DNA of 45,536 bases. It comes from CAUZEB01 sp963578655. Lineage in GTDB: Bacteria > Chloroflexota > Dehalococcoidia > Lucifugimonadales > CAUZEB01. Shown in pieces: positions 1 to 8,457 of this stretch; positions within the stretch are counted from its first letter, which is position 1, and each line of letters starts with the position of its first letter. The stretch spans positions 1 through 45,536 of the forward strand of contig CAUZEB010000002.1 in NCBI GenBank assembly GCA_963578655.1. The letters are read 5' to 3'. Under the pieces are notes generated by a model. The model had not been told where the DNA came from. It did not search any database and was given only the letters and a program-made list of their open reading frames with translations. The position numbers and the translations under genes are program-made.

Positions 1-324
1 TAATTTCCTCCACATAAGTGCCATTTCAAATTCTGATTCAAAATCGAAACCAGCTCTTAGGCCTCTCACTATAAACTGTGCATCCACTTCCCTTGCGAAA
101 TCTACAGCCAATCCACTGAACGGCCTTACTTCAACGTTATTCAAGTGCCTAATGGACTGTTCAAATAAGTCAACTCTCTCATGTGTATCAAACATCAACG
201 TCTTTGGCGGAACGTCATACACTCCAACAATAATTTCATCGAATAGTTTGGACACCCTTGTGGTTATATCCACATGACCATTGTGGACAGGGTCAAAGCT
301 GCCAGGATAAATGGCTTTAACCAT
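1..324 (-). CDS. coaD: Phosphopantetheine adenylyltransferase, partial (3' end outside window)
   Basis: The minus-strand frame starting at ATG 324-322 translates as MVKAIYPGSFDPVHNGH and continues open to the window edge. The GSFDPxHNGH stretch is the nucleotidyltransferase T/HxGH signature of CoaD, and the later IVRGLRAG stretch is also typical. The enzyme joins 4'-phosphopantetheine and ATP to give dephospho-CoA, the penultimate step of CoA synthesis in the cytoplasm. About 108 residues are visible of a family that is usually near 160, so the C-terminus is missing only because the window ends. Its start overlaps the end of rsmD by 8 bases, the common rsmD-coaD arrangement, so the two are probably co-transcribed. 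Confidence 0.95.
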   Translation of the reverse strand, partial: MVKAIYPGSFDPVHNGHVDITTRVSKLFDEIIVGVYDVPPKTLMFDTHERVDLFEQSIRHLNNVEVRPFSGLAVDFAREVDAQFIVRGLRAGFDFESEFEMALMWRKL

Positions 325-883
325 TACCTAGTCCTAATACAAATATCGACACCGCTGTATCTCCATATCGTCGAGTCGTCTTCCGAAGCAATCCATCGTA
401 CTTTGTATCCAGAATAGTATCAAACCTGTGTTCTGTAACTACCATCCCTTCATCTTTTACCAGTTTATTTCTCCAAAGACCATCCATAACATCAACCCAA
501 ACATCTGAGAAATTATAAGGAGGGTCAGCAAAAACAATGTCATAACCACCTGAAAGCTGTGAAAGGGCTTTCTCCACCCTTAAGGTGTATACCTTCCCTC
601 TATCTTGTAATGACAACTCTCTCAGATTTGTATAAATTTGTGAGCTTCGCCTACGGTTCAACTCAACGAAATCTACCCACAATGCCCCTCTGCTTAGAGC
701 TTCTATACCAAGAGCCCCTGTACCAGCGTATAGATCTAAAATTTTGGACTCCTCGATCACCGCTGCACCAAGTATGGAAAATATAGCTCCGCGGACTTTT
801 TCTGACGTTGGTCGCAGACCTGAATCTCTAGGCAATGCAATTTGACGGTTTCTGTGCGTCCCTCCTGTTATTCTAATTCTCAT
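317..883 (-). CDS. rsmD: 16S rRNA (guanine966-N2)-methyltransferase
   Basis: This 188-residue protein has the expected length for RsmD, which methylates G966 of 16S rRNA on the small subunit using S-adenosylmethionine. Visible signatures are the N-terminal RITGGTHRNR stretch, the SAM-binding DLYAGTG motif at residues 50-56, and the catalytic DPPY motif at residues 120-123 of N2-guanine methyltransferases. It overlaps the downstream coaD start by 8 bases, indicating an rsmD-coaD operon. The 565-base region upstream separates it from the divergent lysS gene and must hold both promoters. Confidence 0.95.
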   Translation of the reverse strand: MRIRITGGTHRNRQIALPRDSGLRPTSEKVRGAIFSILGAAVIEESKILDLYAGTGALGIEALSRGALWVDFVELNRRRSSQIYTNLRELSLQDRGKVYTLRVEKALSQLSGGYDIVFADPPYNFSDVWVDVMDGLWRNKLVKDEGMVVTEHRFDTILDTKYDGLLRKTTRRYGDTAVSIFVLGLGNG

Positions 884-1448
884 TATCTTTTAGAGTGCTA
901 CCCTAACTTGCCCTTTATCGAGACAATTTTCTTCATGAAACTCGCACGGTAGGAGCCGCCACCGCCCTCAGAGTGGAGCAATCAGGCATCTCCGGTCTTT
1001 AGAGTACTCTGGATGAAAATGCTAGCATCATAAACCACATCGTTAAAGGAGATTTATGAGCTCTTTTCTGCAAGCTTCATTTAAATATCTTAGCCCTACA
1101 AGCAGTACCTTATCTCATAGACTGGTTGAGCCATTAACCATATACCGCATTGGTATATTAAAATGAGAACCATACACTCGTTTATTCAGTTTACAAATAT
1201 TGCACTAGAGTCTAAAATGTTACCTGCCAGACTGAAGGTGCTATTGTGCTCCCTTATCGCACTTTCGGTCTTTTCACTTTTTTACACGACTAGTTTCGAT
1301 CACCATACCGTTTAAGTCTTGCTCTCAATAGAGATAAATAATCAATGACTTTAACTTTTTCATGCCACTAAACCTAAGGATTATGCAAAACAATATTAAA
1401 TTTAACTCGGATGAGTAATTTCTCAATATCGGAAGGAAGCTGATTCAC
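884..1448. other. Long divergent intergenic region, possible structured RNA and operator dyad
   Basis: No convincing gene lies between divergent rsmD and lysS. Bases 940-1015 look richer in G and C than the rest. They can fold with an outer 6-bp stem (969-974 with 1006-1011) around a 4-bp stem (975-978 with 990-993); the 3' strand of the outer stem also lies in a separate palindrome, AGAGTACTCT (1001-1010), so two pairings compete. A second dyad, ATATACC and GGTATAT with a 5-base spacer, spans 1140-1158. I could not match the folded part to a known riboswitch or T-box consensus. Promoters for rsmD and lysS are presumably here, but no strong -35/-10 pair stood out. Confidence 0.35.
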
Positions 1449-2933
1449 ATGCAAGACAATACCAGCGAACTCCTGAGAGCCCGTTTCGAAAAACTGACCA
1501 GACTCAAAGAAAAAGGAATCGACCCATATCCGAAAAGATATGATAGAACCCACACGACAGAACAGGCTATCACATTTTTCGAGGAGCACGAGAGCGAAAC
1601 TGAAACAGGGAAGAGTCCAGAAGATATGAGAATCGCTGGGCGAATTATATCTTTTCGCGGCATGGGTAATGCAACCTTCGCCGATCTCTTAGATGGTTTT
1701 GGACGTATTCAAATCCTGTTTCGTCGCAACACTATCAAAGAAAGCTACGACATATTAAATGATTTGGACATTGGGGATTGGCTTGGCGTTGAAGGACCAA
1801 TTTTCCGAACTAGAACTGGCGAAATCACGCTAGAAGTCATGCGATTCGAAATATTGTGCAAATCATTACGCCCTCTACCAGAAAAATGGCATGGTCTCAA
1901 AGACGTCGAAATTAGATATCGCCAAAAATACCTTGACTTAATATCTAATCCAGAGGCGAAAAAATCAGCTGTAATGAGAAGTCTCATAATCAAATCTATT
2001 AGGAATTTCATGGATGGCCGTGGGTTTATCGAAGTGGAAACACCAACTTTAGTCCCGGTTGCAGCGGGTGCTATGGCACACCCATTCATAACTCACCATA
2101 ACTCCCTAAATCGTAATCTTTACCTCAGGATAGCAACCGAATTATATCTAAAACGCCTGATAGTAGGGGGCATAGAAAAAGTGTATGAGATCGGGAAAGT
2201 TTTCCGTAATGAAGGTATCGACTTCAAACATAATCCAGAATTTACTACAATGGAAAGTTACGAATCATTCGTTGATTACAATGATGTAATGCAGATGGTG
2301 GAAGAATTAGTTCATTCTGTTTCACTAAATGCTAACGGTTCAAGCTCAGTTCAGTTCACCGGAGAAATGATTGACTTTTCGCCTCCCTGGCCTAGATTGG
2401 AACTGAGAGAGCAAATAACGAAATATAGTGGAATCGACTTCTTCGACTACCCAGATGTTGACTCTCTTCGCAACGCCATGAACTTAATAGGAGTAAATGT
2501 TGCCAATCAATTAAGTTGGGGAGGCCTATTGGACAAGCTAATTTCCGACAAGGTAGAACCTCATTTGGTGCAACCATGTTTTCTAACAGATTATCCTGTA
2601 GCGATGTCACCGTTGGCCAAAAGAAAGAACACAGATCCTCGATTAGTTGAACGATTCGAGGGATTCGTTGCAAAAATGGAGATTTGTAACGCATTCACCG
2701 AGCTTAATGACCCAATAGATCAAAGACAGAGATTCGAACAGCAAGAACAACTACGTGACACCTATGCAGACGAAGAAACCGATCGTCTAGACGAGGATTT
2801 CCTCGTTGCCATAGAGCATGGCATGCCTCCAACGGGAGGTTTAGGCATAGGCATAGATCGCTTAACCATGCTGCTTACAAACAACCATTCTATAAGAGAA
2901 GTTATATTATTTCCGCAGCTGAGGAATAATTAG
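1449..2933 (+). CDS. lysS: Lysine--tRNA ligase (class II)
   Basis: This 494-residue protein is a full-length class II LysRS, which charges tRNA-Lys with lysine in the cytoplasm. The N-terminal part carries the anticodon-binding OB fold (GRIISFRGMGNATFADL, about residues 64-80). The catalytic core has motif 1 around residues 185-205, motif 2 with FRNEGIDFKHNPEF at 252-265, and motif 3 with GGLGIGIDRL near the C-terminus; TDYPVAMSPLAK is also diagnostic of LysRS. The ATG at 1449 follows GGAAGG with an 11-12 base spacer, and the protein starts right before the usual LysRS N-terminal helix. It is probably transcribed alone from the long upstream region, since the next gene starts 59 bases later with its own ribosome binding site. 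Confidence 0.97.
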   Translation: MQDNTSELLRARFEKLTRLKEKGIDPYPKRYDRTHTTEQAITFFEEHESETETGKSPEDMRIAGRIISFRGMGNATFADLLDGFGRIQILFRRNTIKESYDILNDLDIGDWLGVEGPIFRTRTGEITLEVMRFEILCKSLRPLPEKWHGLKDVEIRYRQKYLDLISNPEAKKSAVMRSLIIKSIRNFMDGRGFIEVETPTLVPVAAGAMAHPFITHHNSLNRNLYLRIATELYLKRLIVGGIEKVYEIGKVFRNEGIDFKHNPEFTTMESYESFVDYNDVMQMVEELVHSVSLNANGSSSVQFTGEMIDFSPPWPRLELREQITKYSGIDFFDYPDVDSLRNAMNLIGVNVANQLSWGGLLDKLISDKVEPHLVQPCFLTDYPVAMSPLAKRKNTDPRLVERFEGFVAKMEICNAFTELNDPIDQRQRFEQQEQLRDTYADEETDRLDEDFLVAIEHGMPPTGGLGIGIDRLTMLLTNNHSIREVILFPQLRNN

Positions 2934-2992
2934 ACGGCGCCATCTCCTGATTTAACGCACCATATTACTAGAACCATTTTGGAGTTCCTACT

Positions 2993-4102
2993 ATGCTTAA
3001 TAACTCTTCCGATGTAATAATAGTTGGGGGAGGAGTAATAGGATGTTCAATAGCTTATTACCTCGCAAAAAAAGGGGTTAAGAGTATAGTTTTCGAGGAA
3101 AGGCAGTTCGCATCGGGGGCTTCCGGTGCGACAGCAGGTATGATAACTCCTCTTTGGCATATTGATCATACCAACAAAGATCTTTTTGAAATGGGTATCA
3201 GCAGTCTGCTTGCCTACCCTCATTTAGTCGCTGAATTATTAGATTTTGGAGCGAATCCCGAGTTCCACCAGTCTGGGGTACTCAAGTTGGCCTTAACAAC
3301 AGAAGAAGTAGCTATATTAATGTCGAACCTGGTATGGCAAAGCGCATTAGATATGGGTGTCAAGTGGTTAAGCGCATCGGACATCCTAAATCAAGAACCT
3401 GGGATAACCCCTCGTATACTTGGTGGTGTGTTTTCTCCAACTGAGGGACATATCACAGGGAAACACCTCGTTAACAGTCTAGTTCAGGCTGCAACAAAAT
3501 TGGGCGTGATCTTTTTCGAGGGTGTGGAAGTCACTGAACTTAAAATTGAGAAACGAAAAGTCACAGGCGTGCGTACTACATATGGTTCCTTCGATACAAA
3601 CCACACGGTACTGGCCACCGGTCCATGGACTGGGCTTGCCAACCGTTGGATTCCAGGATCATTGCCTATTAGACCCGTAAAAGGTCAGCGATTTACTATA
3701 AGGAAAAACGGCTTCATTCTCAATTCAGTTGTACATACCTTTAAAGGAACCAGCGTACCCCAGGCTAACGGAGACATCTTAATAGGGGCCACACGCGAAG
3801 AAGCCAAATTTGACAATAACATTACGGTAGACGCAATCACCGAAGTATTGCTAAACACACATCGCATATTCCCTGGTCTACATGACGCCATTTTCGTCGA
3901 CTCTTTTGCGGGTGTCAGGCCTGGCTCTCCTGACAACATGCCAATCCTAGGGCCTATACCTGGCTGGAACGGTATTAGTATAGCTTCAGGACACGACTGG
4001 GCTGGTGTTATGCTGGCTCCTTCTACAGGCGAAATGATGGCCGAATATATCGAATCAGGAGACAGCTCTCACCTCAGTACATTCCTCATTGATAGATTTT
4101 GA
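2993..4102 (+). CDS. DAO-family FAD-dependent oxidoreductase
   Basis: This 369-residue protein begins with an FAD-binding dinucleotide fold, VIIVGGGVIGCSIAYYLA at about residues 8-25, the GxGxxG motif of the D-amino acid oxidase/glycine oxidase/sarcosine oxidase superfamily. The C-terminal AGVRPGSPDNMPILGPIPG and ASGHDWAGVMLAPSTG stretches close the FAD site as in glycine oxidase (ThiO). Such enzymes oxidise a C-N bond of an amino acid or amine and pass electrons to oxygen or another acceptor; the substrate cannot be read from sequence. No thiamine genes are near, so ThiO itself is unlikely. The ATG at 2993 follows GGAG by 8-9 bases. A paralogue lies at 33141-34283. Confidence 0.88.
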   Translation: MLNNSSDVIIVGGGVIGCSIAYYLAKKGVKSIVFEERQFASGASGATAGMITPLWHIDHTNKDLFEMGISSLLAYPHLVAELLDFGANPEFHQSGVLKLALTTEEVAILMSNLVWQSALDMGVKWLSASDILNQEPGITPRILGGVFSPTEGHITGKHLVNSLVQAATKLGVIFFEGVEVTELKIEKRKVTGVRTTYGSFDTNHTVLATGPWTGLANRWIPGSLPIRPVKGQRFTIRKNGFILNSVVHTFKGTSVPQANGDILIGATREEAKFDNNITVDAITEVLLNTHRIFPGLHDAIFVDSFAGVRPGSPDNMPILGPIPGWNGISIASGHDWAGVMLAPSTGEMMAEYIESGDSSHLSTFLIDRF

Positions 4103-4150
4103 TCATGGACCCTGTTCATTAATCAGTCTAATCCACATTTAGGACTCGAT

Positions 4151-4171
4151 TTGATATCATAGGCATATCAA
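4151..4171. promoter_or_regulatory. Dyad upstream of Bax-inhibitor gene
   Basis: Perfect inverted repeat with TTGATAT at 4151-4157 and ATATCAA at 4165-4171, separated by 7 bases. It lies 34 bases before the start of the downstream membrane-protein gene, where an operator would be expected. No regulator binding site of this exact form is known to me, so the role is inferred from position and symmetry only. Confidence 0.3.
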
Positions 4172-4205
4172 TTACCCAGATATATTAATCTAGCAGGAGC
4201 GTGAA

Positions 4206-4931
4206 ATGGTTTACAGGTTTGAGGAAAGTGAAACGATCACTACTAGCACCGATCAACTAGTAAACACATTTATAGACGCGATGTGTAGGGTCTACCTATG
4301 GATGGCAGGTGGTTTATTCATTACCGCCATAGTAGCAACATTCATAGCCCAGACGAATAATGTAGTGAATCTTATACTCGCAAATCCAATAATATTTTTC
4401 GGTTTGTTTTTAGGTCAAATAGGTCTGGTTATTGTGATATCTTCCCGTATAAACAGATTGGCTCCTATGAAAGCTCTGGGACTATTCTTTCTATATTCAG
4501 CCTTAATGGGTGTAACGCTTTCATCCGTGTTTTTGGTTTACAATTTAGGAACAATTGGACTCGCTTTTGGGATCACGACTGCACTTTTTACTGCAATGTC
4601 TATTGTAGGCTTGACAACAAAAAAAGATATCGCAAAATTAGGCCCGATACTATTTATTTCATTGTTCGGACTTATTATCGCATCACTCGCTAATTTATTT
4701 CTTCAAAGCTCCGGCATAGAGTGGTTAGTCTCATTTGCAGGTGTGATAATTTTCATGGGTCTCACTCTGTATCATTCTAAGCAAATTAAGAGCTTAACAT
4801 TCCAAGCACTATCAGAAGATGATCCAGACGCTGTAAGTCGCGTTGGTATCATCGGTGCCTTGTCCCTTTATTTAGCTTTTATCAATCTTTTCTTGTTCCT
4901 ATTAACCATACTGGGGAAAGGGAAAAATTAA
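4206..4931 (+). CDS. Bax inhibitor-1/YccA family membrane protein
   Basis: This 241-residue protein has about seven hydrophobic segments spread from residue 28 to 236, the layout of Bax inhibitor-1/YccA/BsYetJ proteins, which are pH-sensitive calcium-leak channels or FtsH modulators in the inner membrane. The core stretches LFFLYSALMGVTLSS and LTLYHSKQIKSL match the family, as does the N-terminal FIDAMCRVYLWMAGGLF. The ATG at 4206 is preceded by AGGAGC with a 6-7 base spacer. The gene stands alone, converging on ileS with 79 bases between stop codons. Its cellular role cannot be deduced from context. Confidence 0.87.
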   Translation: MVYRFEESETITTSTDQLVNTFIDAMCRVYLWMAGGLFITAIVATFIAQTNNVVNLILANPIIFFGLFLGQIGLVIVISSRINRLAPMKALGLFFLYSALMGVTLSSVFLVYNLGTIGLAFGITTALFTAMSIVGLTTKKDIAKLGPILFISLFGLIIASLANLFLQSSGIEWLVSFAGVIIFMGLTLYHSKQIKSLTFQALSEDDPDAVSRVGIIGALSLYLAFINLFLFLLTILGKGKN

Positions 4932-5010
4932 CAACTAATCTAGAACTGTATGAGCATCTCGTCGTTAACACTGTGTAATGTCCATGACTGCGGGTAGAAC
5001 GGAGTACCGG

Positions 5011-8000
5011 CTAAGCCTTCAGCAACCCTATGGTTATCTTTGAATCATCTATATCCTGTGTCTCAACATAAGACCCTGGAGGTGCATCGCCTTTTAGTAC
5101 AACCTCAGATAAGGTCTCTTGCATTATGTATTTCCCAAAAGAGCTTATCATTTCATCCAGGTCTGAATCCGTCTCATAATATAAAGTTATACGGTCCTCT
5201 ATGTTAAAATCTGCAGATCTTCTCATGTTTTGCACCCTATGTACGAGCTCTCTTGCCTTACCTTCTAGAGCTAATGAATGGTCGATGACAGTCGATACCG
5301 CAACAATATAGCCGCCTTCAATTACGACAGAAAATCCTTCCCTCTCGGAATGTATTACGTTAAGTTCGGTTGCATGTAAATTGTATGGGCCTATTTTTAG
5401 GTCCTGACCATTGGTTATATGACCATATATTTCCCGGGGATCTGAATCCGAAATAAGGGATCTTAAGTTACTCGACTTTTTCCCGTATTTTGGGCCTATC
5501 AGCGACATGTTAGGTTGTATTTGAATATCTAATACCTCAAATTCATCCGTAATAGAAACTATAGTCTTTACATTAAGTTCGTCTCGAATTTGAGAAGATA
5601 TATGATCCAATAAGAGATTCTCACTAGCCGTATTAAGCTTAATGATTACTTTTTGTAATGGTTGTCTAACCTTTAAGCCTGCCTTACTTCGAGCGGCTCT
5701 ACCCATGCTTGACAATCGCATTGCTAGACGGGTTGCAGCTGAAAGATCTTCATCTACAAGGGATTTATTAGGTAAAGGATACGAAGTTAAATGAACACTC
5801 TTGGGAGCATCACTCAGCGGCATCGAAAGATTTTGGTACATGGATTCAGTAACAAACGGCATTATAGGAGCCAGTAACTTGGTTAGTGTTATAAGGCATT
5901 CGAAAAGGGTAGAATAAGCAGAAAGTTTATCGATATCTACGTCATCATCACTATTAATGACGCCACTTTTCCAGAAGCGGCGTCTACTACGCCTAACGTA
6001 CCAATTAGAAAGGTATTCCACAAAATTTTCCGCAATACGTGTCGCACGATCGGGTTCGTAATTTTCCAGCGATGTAGTCATCTGGTCAACCAGGTTATTT
6101 AGCTCGGATATTATCCATCGATCGAGTTCAGATCTCGTTTCAATAGCTGGGCCTGAGGTTGAAGGATCATAGTTATCTATATTGGCGTAAGTAACGAAGA
6201 ATGAATAAACATTCCATAGAGGAATAATAAACCGCCTGCGAACTTCGTCAGCAGCACCGTATCCGAAGTTTAAGTTAGCGGCTGGGTTATGGCGCGCATA
6301 TAGCCAGCGCATGGCATCCACTCCCATTACATCAGCTGCGTCTTCGAACCATATAGCATTACCCTTACTTTTGTGCATCTCTTCGCCATTTTCATCCTTC
6401 ATCAAAGCATAACTAAAGACTGTGCGGAAAGGTTCCGTCCCTTCCAAAACAGTGCTCATGGTCAAAAGAGAATAAAACCAATTCCTGAATTGACCGGGGA
6501 AGCTTTCTGAGATCCAATCAGCAGGGAACCACTCCTTCCATTCATTCTTGTCACTACGATAATTTATTGTTGAAAAAGGAACGATGCCCGCATCTAACCA
6601 TGGAGTACCAACGTCCTTTATACGGGAGACTGCTTCACCACATTTTTCGCAACGGATCTTAACAACATCAATCCACGGGCGATGAGGAGAATGGCCTACA
6701 TATTCATTCCAGCCTTGGATTGATCTCTCTTGTAGCTCCTTCTCACTACCTATCACGTCAAACCAACCACATTGACATTTGTATATAGGTAAGGCAAGAC
6801 CCCAATATCGTTTCTTAGATATCATCCAATCGCTCATGTTACGAAGCCAATCTAACTCACGTTCCATGCCGAAAGCGGGAATCCATCGTATATTTCTTGT
6901 TACATTAGCGATCTTATGCCGCAGTCGCTGCATAGAAATAAACCATTCATCGACCAATCTAAAAACTAATTCAGAATCACATCTCCAACAAACCGGGTAT
7001 CGATGGGAATATTCCTCTAATTTATAGAATATCCCTTTTTGTCTAAGGCTCTTATATATGTGTTCGTTGACGTCATAAACATTCATGCCGGTGAGCCAAT
7101 CGAAACCTTCTACAAAATCTCCAAACTCATCTAGGGGAGCGATAGACGGCAGAGAAAATTGCTGGCCTAGAGCGAAATCCTCTTGGCCAGCTCCAGGTGC
7201 TGTGTGTACAACGCCGGTTCCCTCAGACTCATTTACTTCATCCGAAGGAATTATTTTGTGCTCCACATCTTGCTGTATAGGCAATTCATCAAAGGGGCCT
7301 CTGTAAGTAAGACCAATTAAGTCCTTCCCTTTGATTTCTTCCAAAACATGGTAATCTCCATTAAGAACTGCCAGTCTTTCTTTCATTAAATACAGTATCT
7401 CGCCGTTTTCTTTAACTCGTGCGTATGTTTTATCTGGATTCACGGCAGCGGCAACATTGGAGGACAATGTCCAAGGCGTTGTAGTCCATATTAATAGTGA
7501 TTCTACTTGAGTCTCATTTTCTTCTAATCTTGACCTGTCAGGTAATTCGATCAACGGAAATTTAACATATAGCCCTGGATGTACAATGTCCTTATATCCC
7601 TCTGTGACAATTTCATGCTGTGACAATCCTGTTCCACATCTCGGACACCAAGGCATAACATCTCGACCTTCATACAGCCAACCTTCATCGTGGCATTTTT
7701 TAAGAAATAACCAAATAGTATAATTGTTTTCATCCGACATCGTATGATAAGAATTATTCCAATGTGCCCAGTGCGCTAATCTAATAGATTGTTCAGTTAT
7801 AATGTCTGAGAACTTTAGTACTCTCTGCTTACACAATTCGACAAACTTACCAATACCGAAAGCCTCTATGTCACGTTTAGACTTGAATCCCAGTTCTTTC
7901 TCCACCTCGACCTCAATCCATAAACCTTGACCATCAAACCCATTCTGATATCGTTGTTTGTATCCTTGCATAGTCTTGAATTTCTGAAAAAGATCCTTAT

Positions 8001-8193
8001 AAGATCGCCCCCAAGCATGGTGAACACCCATAGGATTATTGGCTGTTATAGGGCCATCAATAAAAGAGAATCGTTTTTCTGAATTTTCGTTGCGGGACAA
8101 GTATTTTGCCATGATATCCTGTTCTGTCCACAACGAAAGTATTTCCCGTTCCAGTGCAGGGAAATCGATCTTAGCGTTAACAGGTTTGAACAT
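5011..8193 (-). CDS. ileS: Isoleucine--tRNA ligase, type 2 (GXHH variant)
   Basis: This 1060-residue protein is a class Ia synthetase of the IleRS2 type, which charges tRNA-Ile. In place of the usual HXGH signature it has GVHH at residues 56-59, followed by a tryptophan and glycine; the second signature is KSKGN near residue 605. The CP1 editing domain is present, with the HTAPGAGQEDF stretch that clears misactivated valine. The C-terminal half contains the anticodon-binding helices (ELDRWIISELN) and the long IleRS2 tail. IleRS2 enzymes are known as the eukaryote-like, mupirocin-tolerant group. No T-box leader is visible upstream. The ATG at 8193 begins the normal FKPVNAKIDFP N-terminus. Convergent with the Bax-inhibitor gene. 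Confidence 0.95.
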   Translation of the reverse strand: MFKPVNAKIDFPALEREILSLWTEQDIMAKYLSRNENSEKRFSFIDGPITANNPMGVHHAWGRSYKDLFQKFKTMQGYKQRYQNGFDGQGLWIEVEVEKELGFKSKRDIEAFGIGKFVELCKQRVLKFSDIITEQSIRLAHWAHWNNSYHTMSDENNYTIWLFLKKCHDEGWLYEGRDVMPWCPRCGTGLSQHEIVTEGYKDIVHPGLYVKFPLIELPDRSRLEENETQVESLLIWTTTPWTLSSNVAAAVNPDKTYARVKENGEILYLMKERLAVLNGDYHVLEEIKGKDLIGLTYRGPFDELPIQQDVEHKIIPSDEVNESEGTGVVHTAPGAGQEDFALGQQFSLPSIAPLDEFGDFVEGFDWLTGMNVYDVNEHIYKSLRQKGIFYKLEEYSHRYPVCWRCDSELVFRLVDEWFISMQRLRHKIANVTRNIRWIPAFGMERELDWLRNMSDWMISKKRYWGLALPIYKCQCGWFDVIGSEKELQERSIQGWNEYVGHSPHRPWIDVVKIRCEKCGEAVSRIKDVGTPWLDAGIVPFSTINYRSDKNEWKEWFPADWISESFPGQFRNWFYSLLTMSTVLEGTEPFRTVFSYALMKDENGEEMHKSKGNAIWFEDAADVMGVDAMRWLYARHNPAANLNFGYGAADEVRRRFIIPLWNVYSFFVTYANIDNYDPSTSGPAIETRSELDRWIISELNNLVDQMTTSLENYEPDRATRIAENFVEYLSNWYVRRSRRRFWKSGVINSDDDVDIDKLSAYSTLFECLITLTKLLAPIMPFVTESMYQNLSMPLSDAPKSVHLTSYPLPNKSLVDEDLSAATRLAMRLSSMGRAARSKAGLKVRQPLQKVIIKLNTASENLLLDHISSQIRDELNVKTIVSITDEFEVLDIQIQPNMSLIGPKYGKKSSNLRSLISDSDPREIYGHITNGQDLKIGPYNLHATELNVIHSEREGFSVVIEGGYIVAVSTVIDHSLALEGKARELVHRVQNMRRSADFNIEDRITLYYETDSDLDEMISSFGKYIMQETLSEVVLKGDAPPGSYVETQDIDDSKITIGLLKA

Positions 8194-8457
8194 GTCAGGC
8201 CACCTCTTATTTGTAAGTTACATCTCTGTACCTTAAAGGACGAACAAATATCATATACCGTCATCGTTCATCCGCACAAGATTTAAGGATCAGGTAAATC
8301 TCTCTTCAATCCAATGCGGTTATACAAGTCACCAAATTATATGTCAATGATTACCATATTATATTCAGAGTTGACTATGCTAAGCATGGAGGCTCGAACA
8401 CATAAATTGTACCTCCAAAACGACTAGATTCCTACGACAACTTTGTCCCATATTTGT

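Noticed and set aside
940..1015. Glycine riboswitch or T-box
   Set aside because: Some short words resemble parts of the consensus (GGAGCAA, CAGGCA), but the core pattern and the helices do not fit.
2993..4102. Glycine oxidase ThiO
   Set aside because: The fold fits, but no thiamine genes are near and the sequence is equally close to other DAO-family members.
8194..8457. T-box leader for ileS
   Set aside because: The conserved T-box sequence is absent on the minus strand in this gap.
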